Source: Unio delphinus (Eukaryota > Mollusca > Bivalvia > Unionida > Unionidae). Taken from it: a DNA stretch of 64,000 bases. The notes below the pieces were generated by a model. That model was not told the DNA's origin, did not search any database, and worked only from the letters and a program-made list of their open reading frames with translations. Both the position numbers and the translations under genes were made by a program. The DNA is taken from positions 9,132,501 to 9,196,500 of the forward strand of contig JAQISU010000179.1 of assembly GCA_029339505.1 (NCBI GenBank), given 5' to 3'. Within the stretch, counting starts at the first letter, position 1. Every line of letters starts with the position of its first letter. Shown piece after piece: positions 11,819 to 26,760 of the stretch.

Positions 11819-12676
11819 ACATAATATAATATAATATAATATAATATAATATAATATAATATAATATAATATAATATAATATAATATAATATAATATAAT
11901 ATAATATAATATAATATAATATAATATAATATAATATAATATAATATAATATAATATAATATAATATAATATAATATAATATAATATAATATAATATAAT
12001 ATAATATAATATAATATAATATAGTATAGTATAGTATAGTATAGTATAGTATAGTATAGTATAGTATAATATAATATAATATAATATAATATAATGCCAT
12101 GCCATGCCATGCCATGCCATGCCATGCCACGCCACGCCACGCCACGCCACATTACATTACATTACATTACATTACATTACATTACATTACATTACATTAC
12201 ATTATATTATATTATATTATATTATATTACATTATATTACATTATATTATATTATATAATAATGATATGATATGATATGATATGATATGATATGATATGA
12301 TATGATATGATATGATATGATATGATATGATATGATATGATATGATATGATATGATATGATATGATATATAGTATGAGATATGATATGACATGATATGAT
12401 ATGAAATGATATGATATAATATAATATAATATGATATGATATGATATGATATGATATGATATGATATGATATGATATGATATGATATGATATGATATGAT
12501 ATGATATGATATGATATAATATAATATAATATAAGATAAGATAAGATAATATAATATAATATAATATAATATAATATAATATAATATAATATAATATAAT
12601 ATAATATAATATAATATAATATAATATAATATAATATAATATAATATAATATAAAAATAATATAATATAGTATAAC
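11819..12676. repeat. Pentanucleotide satellite with homogeneous sub-blocks
   Basis: About 860 bp of almost unbroken 5-bp periodicity. Sub-blocks in order: (ATAAT)n to about 12021, (ATAGT)n to about 12066, (ATAAT)n to 12095, (GCCAT)n to about 12128, (GCCAC)n to about 12149, (ATTAC)n to about 12202, (ATTAT)n and mixed to about 12260, (ATGAT)n to about 12413, (ATAAT)n, (ATGAT)n to about 12514, and (ATAAT)n/(AAGAT)n to the end. Open frames of 94 to 145 codons on the minus strand are artefacts. Confidence 0.97.
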
Positions 12677-12975
12677 CACAAATATGCGCGGTGCTTTATT
12701 GCTTTCTTTGATAAATGGTAGATCTTATAAAACGGCTTGAAAATTATCTATACCACGAGCTGCTGGTGGCAGCGAGTGACATATTATGGTATTTAATAAG
12801 ATTAATGTCAAACAACATGACTTTGGAGAGCATATTTAGTATATAACATTGAGGACTTAACATTAGTATATGTTTTTGCAATGCGGCGCTATTATGTCGC
12901 AGTGCAGAGGGATAGTAATTAGATACGACGTCACGATTTAATACGTGGGTATTTTGAGAGAAAAAAATAGAGCAG

Positions 12976-13177
12976 ATAGTATCCAGTGGCGTAGCCAGGA
13001 TATTTGGCGCCCAGGGCAAAACACCCAAATTTGCGCCCCCTGCTGCCCCTGTTGCGCAGTTATGTTGATACTTTGGGCCGATTCGGGCCCCATTTGGCGC
13101 CCCCCAGCAACCGGCGCCAGGGGTGAATGCCCCACCTGCCCCCCCACCTCCCCCGTCGCTACGCCGCTGATAGTATC
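12976..13177. mobile_element. hAT-type MITE (186 bp) with perfect 8-bp target duplication
   Basis: The element spans 12984-13169. Terminal inverted repeats are CAGTGGCGTAGC at the left and GCTACGCCGCTG at the right, differing at one position. It is flanked by identical 8-bp duplications ATAGTATC (12976-12983 and 13170-13177). CA...TG ends with an 8-bp duplication are diagnostic of the hAT superfamily. The interior is strikingly GC-rich (GGCGCC, GCGCCCCC) against an AT-rich background and has no transposase, so it is non-autonomous. The perfect duplication suggests a fairly young insertion. Confidence 0.92.
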
Positions 13178-14406
13178 TCCTTGTTTTCAGTAAATATGTG
13201 GAAATATTTCACGGGCGAAGTGGAGAACATAGTAATGGCACGAATGGCTTCCTGTTTCTACTTAAAGAGTAAAATGATACTTTATATTTAAAAAAGAAAC
13301 CTGTAGATTTTTCTGTTTATTCAATATTTTTGAAGACAAAAGTGTTGACGTGCACGGATTTTTCCCAATTCTGTGCCAGTGCGGTTACCGATATATCAAG
13401 ACATCGATAAAAGAAGTTCTGAAATTCTGAATATTTTATGCCAGTGACTTTTAACAAATGTATATTCTACATATAATGATTCAGATGTTGTATTTTTTAC
13501 AATTCGCAACTGTTTTCAGACAAAAACTGAAACGATTTGTATTTGCGTTAACATATTTATTGCGCGGATTAATACACTGAACAGTTATGTGGTGAGGCCA
13601 GCATCATTGCAGACCGGTGGGATTGGTTAGGCTTCAGGGAGTAACGTCTTTAAATTAACAATTTTAATACTATGAGTTTACATATTAGTATGTTTTTGTT
13701 TATTTAGATCGTCTATTTCTTTATTCAAATGTCAATTATTAAAGCTTCGGTCTAGTTATGTAACAGATGCTGAACACAAATTTTACGAATCACTTAATTT
13801 TTATTTGCAATCAACATTCACTCACCAATTCACGATTCTTCCGTTGTTGTCAGACATGACTATGTGTGTAATGATTATTTAAATCGCTAAGTACAAGTTC
13901 TTAAGCATTATATTCAATCCACAGGTTTGCCCTAAGAACGTTTACAGTTTGACCGTTTGCGGTAGGCTGTAACAGGCTTAAGTAAAATTGGATAGAAAAT
14001 AGAAATGGAGCATGTCAGTGAGTAAGAATATATGCGCGATCCTTACAGGGATCTATTTTCTTTGCTCTATGACTCTGAACCTATTTGGTTTTATTTTAAT
14101 TTTTAATTCTTTAAAATAATATTGTCTAATACATCTCCCCGTTAAGAATATAAATAGGCATAGTTGGCATATGTATGTCCTTTTCCATCATCATTTGAGG
14201 GGTGGGTGTGGGTGGGGAAAAAGATGAAAATGAATTGAGCATACAATTCGAATACAACATACGTAAGGGGCAGATATATTTCTTAAAATAGAAAAGAAAG
14301 TGGTTTTAGAAGTGATAACGTTCCAGTGGTGACAACAGACTTAACTCTACTGTGGTGATATCAATTTTCCCGATACTGATATATGTCAATATTTAAGTAT
14401 GAAAAA
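13178..14406. other. Intergenic sequence, nothing recognised
   Basis: Unique AT-rich sequence without coding, RNA or repeat features that could be supported. Confidence 0.5.
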
Positions 14407-14516
14407 TATAGCAAATAAAAATATGAAAAATAAAAACTATAGCAAATAAAAATATGAAAAATAAAAACTATAGCAAATAAAAATATGAAAAATAAAAACT
14501 ATAGCACATAAAAATG
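14407..14516. repeat. 31-bp A-rich minisatellite, about 3.6 copies
   Basis: The unit begins TATAGCAAATAAAAATATGA and is 31 bp long. It repeats with almost no substitutions; the last unit carries AGCACAT in place of AGCAAAT. Confidence 0.93.
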
Positions 14517-15163
14517 ACAATATGCACAATGCATAATTTAAAAAGGAAAAATAAAGAACAAAATATAGGACTACGTGATTCATTTGTCATGGAGGAAGTC
14601 TACTCGAACAGTTTTGGCAACAGATATTGTATTACTCAGAGCAGAATATCGTTCTTTGCAATTTAATGGAGATAATTCGACAGGTAGGTAAAAAAATGGG
14701 CGGTTGATAAATATATGCATTTGTAAATAATGCACATAGCATGGGTTTTACTGTAATCAGCAATGATTAGGAGAAAGGTAGATATGACCAAAAATGTTCT
14801 CGAGTGTCACTCTTGAATAAATGACTTGCATGCATTTATTATTAATGATCATATATCGGCATTCATACAATCAGCAAAATAAATCTTCCATTATTGTTCA
14901 TAGTCGCTATATTTTTCATCGTGAATCCATTTAAGTCACTCAGCAAAGTTCAATGCATTAACTATTTGATTTATTTCTGTTGAAATTTGGAACTATGAAA
15001 TAGAGGGGATCTTCATTTGACACTGGCTGCAACGCCCCCGTTAAGGATAGGGCATACTATACGCACAGGTGTAAAAGAGCCCAATTTAAAACCAACTCAT
15101 GTCGGATTCAATGTGCTAATTTTATGCAAGAATGGGAACCAGTCTAAAAAGGAAGATGAACTA

Positions 15164-15165
<2 letters not shown>
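14517..15165. other. Intergenic sequence, nothing recognised
   Basis: Unique AT-rich sequence between two simple repeats. No supported features. Confidence 0.5.

Positions 15166-15250
<85 letters not shown>
15166..15250. repeat. (AT)n microsatellite
   Basis: Uninterrupted AT dinucleotide of about 42 units. The Tyr-Ile frames on both strands are artefacts. Confidence 0.98.
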
Positions 15251-15252
<2 letters not shown>

Positions 15253-16584
15253 TAAGGTTAAAAAAAAACTCTTTTGAGAGCTTATACATTTTTTAAGTGA
15301 GAACAAAAATATGTGGAGGATATTTTCTTAGCCTACATTAATGCCGGACATATTTTTTTCGGGTTGTATCAAAAATGTCATATTTTGACGACTGACAAAG
15401 CCGTTAATTAAAATATATGGTTTTATAGCAGCACAAGATGAGACATGTCCTGTGTCTACGTAGGTAAAGAAAAGTTTCGTTTTATTATATATAAGACTTG
15501 GATCAGAATTGAAACTTAGAATATTCAACTCGTCCGAACGAACAATCCACACACACCAACCCTTTTTTAAATAGTAAATTCACAAACTTTCATCGACTGC
15601 AGGTCAGTGATTCAAGGTTGCGATATGAATGGTACACCTAATCTGTCTTAGAAATCGCATTTTTTACATTTTTTAAAACTCTTTAACCCTTTATATAAAA
15701 GCGAAGCAATTCCGATTCAGCAATACGCCGCAGCGGCGTAATCGTGATTTGTCTTTGGATCACACTTTACTACAATGCTGATTCCTTAGTTGCGGAATTT
15801 AAACACGTGTTTCAAGCACATGTACATTTTCTTTTCTTTCTTTGTAAATGCCGCAGAACACGTGGTTTGCTCCATTAAAGAATGGGTTCATATTTAGAAA
15901 CATATGTTTCGACATAAGCATTGAGATTTAAATTTCGACATAAGCATTGAGATTTAAATTTCAACATAAGCATTGAGATTTAATGTTATTGAACTTTTAA
16001 TATCATAATTTTTTGTATAGGTTTATTATAATATTTGAATGAGTTCAGCGAGCCCCGTTCTAATCTCTCAATATATCACGTTCTTCATTTTAATTTTGAA
16101 GTCATCCCTTTAGTTCCTTTTCATAAAATCGTATCATGGCAATCATAGACTGTTATTTGACGGATCAGACTACACTAATTGTCTGATTGAAACAAACGTA
16201 CGTCAGTATGAGACAATCTCTTGACGGTATACTACGTGTCATACAATAATCTCATTTATGTATATGAAGGCGTAAACATTGTTAGGCCCTTTCTAAGTAC
16301 GAATCAAATAGGATGTTTGTTTTTTTGTTGCAAAATATTAAACCCAGTATAACTACTCAGATTTGAATAAGAGTTAGAGTGACATTTTGGCATAATATAC
16401 CCATAAGACACAATCATGGGAACTTAATATCATCAGTCTCGCCCAATGCTTCGTACTATGACTGGTATTTACAAACCTTTGGAAGTTTTGCATTATCATT
16501 GTGCACATGAATGATTATAATCAGTATAAACAGTTATTGATTAATTGCTTATGTAGCAAAGAGGCTACGTGTGTCCGGATAAGG
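15251..16584. other. Intergenic sequence with a 26-bp triplicate
   Basis: Mostly unique sequence. At about 15907-15982 a 26-bp unit beginning TTTCGACATAAGCATTGAG occurs about three times. No coding frame was recognised; the 74-codon minus frame at 15328-15552 has no known motif. Confidence 0.55.
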
Positions 16585-16882
16585 TATGTATGTATGTATG
16601 TATGTATGTATGTATGTATGTATGTATGTATGTATGTATGTATGTATGTATGTATGTATGTATGATCATTAATTAACATACATACATACATACATACATA
16701 CATACATACATACATACATACATACATACATACATACATACATACATACATACATACATACATACATACATGATCATTAATTAACATACATACATACATA
16801 CATACATACATACATACATACATACATACATACATACATACATGCATACATACATGCATGCATACATACATACATACATACC

Positions 16883-16980
<98 letters not shown>
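16585..16980. repeat. Mirrored (TATG)n / (CATA)n / (CATA)n arrays followed by (AT)n
   Basis: (TATG)n at 16585-16664, a spacer, (CATA)n at about 16677-16770, the same spacer again, (CATA)n with a few CATG variants at 16785-16880, then (AT)n at 16885-16980. The spacer ATGATCATTAATTAACAT is nearly identical at both junctions and includes the palindrome TGATCA. The first two blocks are perfect complements and could extrude as a cruciform of about 80 bp per arm. Confidence 0.96.
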
Positions 16981-18918
<1,938 letters not shown>

Positions 18919-19072
18919 AATATATGTATAGTATGTACGCTGTATCATTGATATACCACTCGTTGTATAAATTTTTCATTAAAAGGAAACTCGGACAAGC
19001 CTCGTTTCCTTTTAATGAAAAATTTATACATCTCGTGGTATATCATTGATACAGCGTACATACTATACATAT

Positions 19073-19075
<3 letters not shown>
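18919..19075. repeat. Long palindrome: 72-bp arms, 13-bp loop
   Basis: Left arm 18919-18990 and right arm 19004-19075 are inverted copies with only a few mismatches, clustered around CACTCGTTG versus CATCTCGTGG. The 13-base loop is TCGGACAAGCCTC. The right arm runs directly into a (TA)n microsatellite. A transcript in either direction would fold into a hairpin of about 70 bp. The 69-codon minus frame at 18945-19154 is a by-product of the palindrome and the (TA)n. Confidence 0.92.

Positions 19076-19143
<68 letters not shown>
19076..19143. repeat. (TA)n microsatellite
   Basis: About 33 TA units directly abutting the palindrome at 18919-19075. Confidence 0.97.
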
Positions 19144-19145
<2 letters not shown>

Positions 19146-20059
19146 CAATAACATTTTTCCTTTTCTTATTTTGCAGATTACAAAGTAAGTTTCATGTAGA
19201 CGTCAATTGAAGATAATTATAACAAATACAATACAGTCAGGAGAATATCGATACAATAAATTTAATTGATTTTCTAATATTATATAAGTCCGATTTTCAC
19301 TTTAAAATCGGAAAACGTGAATCAGATAAATAAGGAAATGATCGGCGAGGAGCTTTAAACGTTCCAGTCTTTCTAGATATGCTTCACACTCCCCACATAG
19401 AGCCCCTATGAACAGCTGTTGGCCCTAAATGACCCCATCAGTTAATTTTACTGAATGTTGTAATATGGAACAAACTATGGACTCGGTGTCATAAACACAG
19501 TGTCAGCCGGTATTGTACAAACGTATAATGCATCTGTGCGTAACCTGTTAAGACTAAAAACAGCTGCGTTGTGCAAAATTAATTTTTTAGACAAAAAGTA
19601 CAAAATTCGTCTTTTATTTTATTTGTATTTTTTTTATGTTGGGGGGGGGGGGGATTGTCTTTTTTTTTTTTTTTAATATTCTCAGTAAACTTCATTACAA
19701 AAGAAATTACGCTCCGACACATGCACACTAAAAATTAACATTCTACGATTATTAGGGCACGGTAGCGACATAACGCATGTTGTATGTTACAAAAGTATAC
19801 GTTGTTGAGGGTCGAAGAACTTGGAGGGTTGACGGTCTTAGAGGGTTGACACCTTAATAATTTTAAGAATTTGAAACTTGTAGGCTGCACGTTTTCCACC
19901 AAAATACATGGGGAATAACTCCATTTTGTCTTGACTGCTAAGAGTATGCGAGACCCAAGGGTCACATATATAGTGTCGTTTTTCTTGACGTAGACGTCAA
20001 ATTTATGTTTGTATATTTTGCTCAGTTCGACTGGCACTGTAGTACATATATTACTTATT
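19144..20059. other. Intergenic sequence with G and T homopolymers
   Basis: Unique sequence. G13 lies at 19641-19653 and a run of about 15 T at 19660-19674. A 100-codon minus frame at 19735-20037 is not repetitive but shows no recognisable motif; it is noted only as an open frame. Confidence 0.4.
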
Positions 20060-20480
20060 CTTAATTGGAGTCTCTCAGCTTAGAGGGAACTGCTCACCAT
20101 GGGCAAATATAAGTAATTGTTACCTGTTTTACACACTCCAGTGATTACGTTGTTTCGGATTTAACACCGTTTTTTTTTTTATACTGATGTGATAAGTAAT
20201 TCAGTTTGGCGGGAGCATCTCGTCTTAGACGGTACTACTTACCACATAAAAATTAGATCACAGTGACTACTTTTCACTCTCTAGTGATTGCGTTAAGGTT
20301 TAATATTTTCATCAGATCTCTGACACTGCTGTATGTACAATCATGCAATTTTATGAACTTGTTGACCTTGGACGATACTACTCTGCACCGGGGGGGGGGG
20401 GGGGGGAGCATATCACAGTGACCTACATTTTACCCTTCCGACTTCGGAAGGTTTCGGATTATGTCAGGGACGATATATAG
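20060..20480. repeat. Diverged tandem triplication, about 144-bp period
   Basis: Three related units are recognisable by CTTAGAGGGAACTGCTCACC at about 20079, CTTAGACGGTACTACTTACC at about 20224 and CTTGGACGATACTACTCTGC at about 20367, each followed by similar blocks (for example AGTGATTACGTT and AGTGATTGCGTT). Spacings are about 145 and 143 bp. A G17 homopolymer (20390-20406) has grown inside the third unit. Identity is low, so the duplication is old. Confidence 0.6.
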
Positions 20481-21202
20481 CAATCCGTGGATTTGTTATA
20501 AAAATGTCATGATTTGTTATAAAAATGTCATGACGCAGTGTTAGCTGTTACTAAATTGTATGATTACCACAAATGATCAAAGTCATGACTTACACTGCCT
20601 TGGCACAGTTTATATCAATCATCACGTTCGCGCACACTTCAGCTGCATATTATATGGAATATTGAACTGTCACATGCAATATTGTCTCTGAAAGGGGTCT
20701 TTAGTTGCTGACAGTTTAGTGACAGCGGTATTGCGAGTCGTACAATTTGCATTCGTTTTCGACTGAGCATACATGATGCACATACCAATGTGGGCTAAAA
20801 GAAAAAAATAATTATATAAATTTTCATTCCAATTTAGGTTTATAATACCATCAATCGTCAGCAATTTTTTTAAAGAAAAAAAGAGACCGAATACATGTAT
20901 CATGTAAACCAAACTTGTATTTTACCTCTCTTATTACCGAGACATATTATTTCTTTCAGTGTCCTTTTTCGTGATTCCTTTATAACATAAATAACATATA
21001 AATAAATAACATATAAATAAGAAAACCTTTCCTTAAATAAAATTTTTAAAAATTGACTTTTATATCTGGCGGATCTCATGCTTACTCGAAATTGATCATA
21101 TCTTGAAAAACGCGATTTTCCTAGATAAAGGGAAAGCGTTGCTCTTGATAAGTAATGGAGGGACTAACGGTCACAGCAACATATAGACACTCGAAAATTG
21201 TT
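20481..21202. other. Intergenic sequence with a 22-bp doublet
   Basis: The unit TTTGTTATAAAAATGTCATG with two further bases occurs twice in tandem at about 20492-20533. Otherwise unique; no gene recognised. Confidence 0.5.
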
Positions 21203-21420
21203 ACTGTGTATGGTTTAACGCCATTTTTCAGCATACGATACATGACGACCAGTGTAATTAGTGGATAAAAAACCCAACAACCACCGATCCACAGGAAGCT
21301 ATTGGCAAGGTTTCTCACATACCCACATTGGCCGAGTCCGATTTTCGAACCCACGCGGACAATGGCGTAGTGGTCGGTAAAGGCGAGCGTTTTAGACCAC
21401 TCAGCACCGTGGCTCCTACA
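21203..21420 (-). mobile_element. SINE-B copy, minus strand
   Basis: Read on the minus strand: a tRNA-like head with box A GCTGAGTGGTCTAAAACGCTC and a box B-like GGGTTCGAAAATC, then AATGTGGGTATGTGAGAAAC, ending with the family 3' signature CTGAAAAATGGCGTTAAAC. Near full length. The 77-codon minus frame inside it is a translation of the SINE. Confidence 0.88.
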
Positions 21421-22525
<1,105 letters not shown>

Positions 22526-23594
22526 ACTTCGAACTAGATCTGTTTCTTTTATGGTCTGGTAGGGAGACATTGAAAAGTTGTGAATGTCGGTCTTACGATG
22601 TTCTGGAAATCCTAGAACTGTTAAAAATATTTAGATCAGTCATTCAACTCATTTTTGTCTATGATTCTCTCAACCGTTCTGTATCCAGTTTTAAAATTTG
22701 CTTACAGTTTAATATTTAGTCATGTGATCATGATACATGCATTGAACTTCTGTACAGCTATGTTGATCTTGCCAATGCATTCTCCTGATCTTCTAAGGTT
22801 ATGTTTATCTTGTCAATGCATTCTCCTGATTTTCTAAGGTTATGTTGATCTTGTCAATGCATTCTCCTGATCTTCTAAGGTTATGTTGATCTTGTCAATG
22901 CATTCTCCTGATCTTCTAAGGTTATGTTGATCTTGTCAATGCACATCCTCCTGATCTTCTAAGATTATGTTGATTGATTTTCTAAGGTTATGTTGATCTT
23001 GTCAATGCATTCTCCTGATCTTCTAAGGTTATGTTGATCTTGTCAATGCATTCTCCTGATCTTCTAAGGTTATGTTGATCTTGTCAATGCATTCTCCTGA
23101 TCTTCTAAGGTTATGTTAATCTTGTCAATGCATTCTCCTGATCTTTTAAGGCTATATTGATCTTGCCAATGCTTCTTTTGACTTAACTAAGGCTATATTG
23201 ACATTTTCGGTAACTTCTCTTGACATCAGTAAGGCTATGTCAATATTGTCGGTGGTTTCCCCCTTTTGATGTTACGGAGGCAACGCTGATCTTCTCAGTG
23301 ACTTCTAATGATATTACTAAAGGCATGCGGATCTTGTGATTGATTTCTTTTGACTTCACTAAGATATCGTTGATATCTTAAAAAGCTTACAGTGATTTAT
23401 CTAAGTATATATTGCTCTTGTCATCATCTTATCTTGACTTTGCTTTGACTAATTTGCTCTTGATGGTGCATTCTCCTGATTTTACTAAGGCTTCGTTGAT
23501 CGTGTCAGTGGCTTATCTTATCTTCACTAAGGCTGGTCCTATCGTATCAAGTGGATATATTTATTTCACTAAGGCTCAGCTGATTTTTTTCAGT

Positions 23595-23748
<154 letters not shown>

Positions 23749-23967
23749 CTTATCTTGGCTTCTCTTAGACTACGTTGGTCATATTATAAGTTTCTCTTAT
23801 CTTGGCCAAACATATGCTGTTTTCAGTATTGGTTCCTTCTTGGCTTCATTTCGGCAATTTTGATCTCATCCGCGGCTTATCTTCTCATGACCAAGGCTAT
23901 GCTGGTATTAACAGGTTAAGCTGGTATTAACAGGTTATGCTAATATTGACAGGTTAAGATGGTATTA

Positions 23968-24073
23968 ATCTTCGATTAGGTTATGTTTACGTCGTGACGT
24001 CTTTTGTCTTAATTAAGGATATCTTCGATTAGGTTATGTTTACGTCGTGACGTCTTTTGTCTTAATTAAGGAT
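23968..24073. repeat. 53-bp exact tandem doublet
   Basis: A 53-bp unit beginning ATCTTCGATTAGGTTATG occurs at 23968-24020 and 24021-24073 without a visible mismatch. It contains ACGTCGTGACGT, an imperfect palindrome. It lies within the 42-bp array but is unrelated to its unit. Confidence 0.93.
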
Positions 24074-24330
24074 ATGCTGATATCCTGACTGCCTTCTCTT
24101 TTTCCTGGCTTTTCTAAAGCTATGCTAACCTCGTCAGTAGCTTTTCTTGACTTCTCTAAGACTGTGTTGATCTTACCAGTGACATCTCTTGACTTCTCTT
24201 CAGTTTTGTTGATCTTATCAGTTGCATCTCTTGACTTCACTGATGTTATGTTTTAGTCGTCAGTAGCTCTCTAAGGATGTGTTGATCTTATCGGTAGCTT
24301 TACTTGACTTTCCAAATCTGTCATTATCGT

Positions 24331-25036
24331 CAAATGTCAGTCGTTCGTCCGGAAATCACTCTTATATTGCGAGCGAACATAACAGAAGACATTCTTAAGT
24401 ATCTTTGTTGGCAATTTTCCACGATTTAAGCAATATTGTACAATGATCCATTTTACTTAAAATCTTTCCAAAGTCACTTTTGTAAAATGGTTTAGTTGCG
24501 TATTTTTAGAAACGGTATTTGTCATACAAATGATGTTACTAGAATGAGGTTACAATTCAGTGACGTTATCCTTTAATAAAATAATTCAGTTGAATGGTTA
24601 TTTGTCTGCACTTAATTAAATTAAAAGTATGCCAATATAACCCTAGAAACAATTACTTTTAAGCTGTGCAGTGTAATAAATACTGTATAAAGTTAAGGAA
24701 CGCGACAAATTTGTAACACTTTTCACTCTTACATTAGAAACGGTAAATATTACACCGGGTAGTGTTAGATGAATCAGCTTGTTTAGTTTTAAATTTGTTT
24801 ATTGTCAACAAACTTTGTACATCTTTAAACAGACTTAATGTTAATGAAATATATCGAGAGTAATAGATGGATAATTCATATATGCTCTTGTTTTCTCCGT
24901 TATCTTGACATTGTCAGAGTGGTGCAGTATTTTACGATAATGAAGACCTCGATATTGCACAGACATACACGACACTTGTACCTAAAATAGTAATGTGTAT
25001 TAGGAACTACTTTGTACACAAGTCATGTACACGCAT
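24331..25036. other. Intergenic sequence, nothing recognised
   Basis: Unique AT-rich sequence between the tandem array and a SINE. No supported features. Confidence 0.5.
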
Positions 25037-25388
25037 ATAGTACACGCTGATTTTGTTTGTTTGTTTGTTTAGGATTTTTAACGTAGCTTTAACGATTTTT
25101 TAGTCATATCGCTACGATGTCTGCAGTGAGGCAGTTTATAGCGATGTCTAGCAATGGGATATTATGCCGCAGACATGTAGAATGATGTCCCACCCAGTCA
25201 CATTATCCTGACACCAGGCCAACCAGTCCTAACATTAACCTCTTAATGCTGAGCGCCAAGCGAGGCAGGGGTTAGTATCCTTTTTGTAAGTCTTTGGTAT
25301 GACTCGGCTGGGGATCGAACCCACGACCGCCCGCTCCCACGGCGGACGCTCTAACCACTAGGCCACTGGATTGGTCATAGTAGACGCT
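25037..25388 (-). mobile_element. SINE-A copy, minus strand, with target duplications
   Basis: The element spans about 25049-25376. On the minus strand: box A TGGCCTAGTGG, box B GGGTTCGATCCC-like, the body signature GTGTCAGGATAATGTGACTG, and 3' end TTAACAATTTTTCAGTC-like sequence ending in TTAAAAATCC plus (CAAA)n. Flanks ATAGTACACGCT (25037-25048) and ATAGTAGACGCT (25377-25388) are a 12-bp target duplication with one mismatch. Essentially full length. Confidence 0.93.
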
Positions 25389-26650
25389 TAAGGTTTTAGC
25401 TTATTAGAATTGTTTGTGGATAAACAAAATCAGCTGTTCCGTCTATTTGAAAGTGATGACACATTTAACAACTTGGACGAGTTTATTGAGTCACAACTAA
25501 TATGTTCATATAAGAATTGAATGAACGTGATGTTAGCAATGTCCACAACAAACGTGAGAGAGGCAGTATGGGGGGGGGGGGAAACATTCTTATAATTTTT
25601 AGACATACTAGAAAAGATACTGTGGGCAAGGTCTGTCAAATATGAGACATACCAGTTTAGAAGTGAAAGTACTAAATTCATGGGGGAAAATGCATCTTAA
25701 GGTTTTGGTGGAAAAGTTGGGGTCTCATCACCAATGGGCCAAGACGACGAATAATTCTTTTTTTCGCTGGCTCAATGGACCGTCGTCACACAGCAGCTAT
25801 TTTGCAATTTTCCGCGTTAATTTTGTTAATACAATGTTTCGGATTTTGGATAGCAATAGACGCCATCCAGATCACAACGTAGTTGGGGTCCTTACAAAAA
25901 GTAAACAAGTTACAACAATAAGATGTCTTCTTTAGTTTCTATTATGAATGGCAAAACTACACTTACATTTGTGCATTTTGATTTCCTCAAAATGTACCTT
26001 CTTAGTTTTAAAAATCCTAATTACGTTCAAAATGAAGTGATCCTGATATTCCATAGTGTCCCTTTGAAAATTACAATCGAAAAGGCCGATATACACATGC
26101 AGATCGGCGAGATCGCGTCGCTTCCTGTTCAAATCACAAACACTCTATAATGTGTGTAATTGACACAGCTAATAAATCCAGTCTCATAATCAGCGGCATT
26201 GAGTAGAATCGACCAAAACAAACCAAACAAACAATAGACATTCACTCCACACCAACCGGAACATATATTGCAATTCATATTCATTCACGATATGACACTA
26301 AATGTCAATTTTAAGTAGATAAAAGGACAATTCGCTTTTAAACTGATCTCGAGCGCGCGAATAAGTTCAAAGATCAGTGGGCAGGTGCTGTGGGCGCATT
26401 AATGTTGGTATTGCTTGTTGATGAAAATACGGTTGCGCATTTATTTGTGAATTCAGCATACATTCAATTTTTTTCTTAAAGTGTGTTTTTATCATTTAAC
26501 CAAAGGTAGAATAAGAAAATGTGTATATAATTAAAAGGTCACTGCATTTGTATGGAAACATATGAACTCGTTGTTTTTGGATGGATACTTCACTCTCGCA
26601 TCAGAAAAAAATCTCGTTCATAATTTTCCAAGCAAATGCAGTAACCTATA
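25389..26650. other. Intergenic sequence, weak open frames
   Basis: A plus-strand frame of 97 codons at 25642-25935 and one of 75 codons at 25923-26150 follow each other in different phases. Neither is repetitive and neither contains a motif I recognise. A G-run of about 12 lies at 25570-25581. The frames may be chance. Confidence 0.3.
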
Positions 26651-26760
26651 TACATACATACATACATACATACATACATACATACATACATACATACATA
26701 CATACATACATACATACATACATACATACATACATACATACATACATACATACATACATA
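26651..26760. repeat. (CATA)n microsatellite
   Basis: About 27 uninterrupted CATA units. Open frames in several phases (60 to 81 codons) are artefacts. Confidence 0.98.

Noticed and set aside
11745..12681. Five minus-strand frames of 110 to 145 codons
   Set aside because: All lie in the pentamer satellite and consist of Ile/Leu/Tyr or Ile/Ser/Tyr/His periodic residues; several frames are open at once.
20076..20096. CTTAGAGGGAAC matching the terminal repeat of the hAT MITE at 47203
   Set aside because: No partner terminus or 8-bp duplication was found, and the motif belongs to the 144-bp repeat unit.
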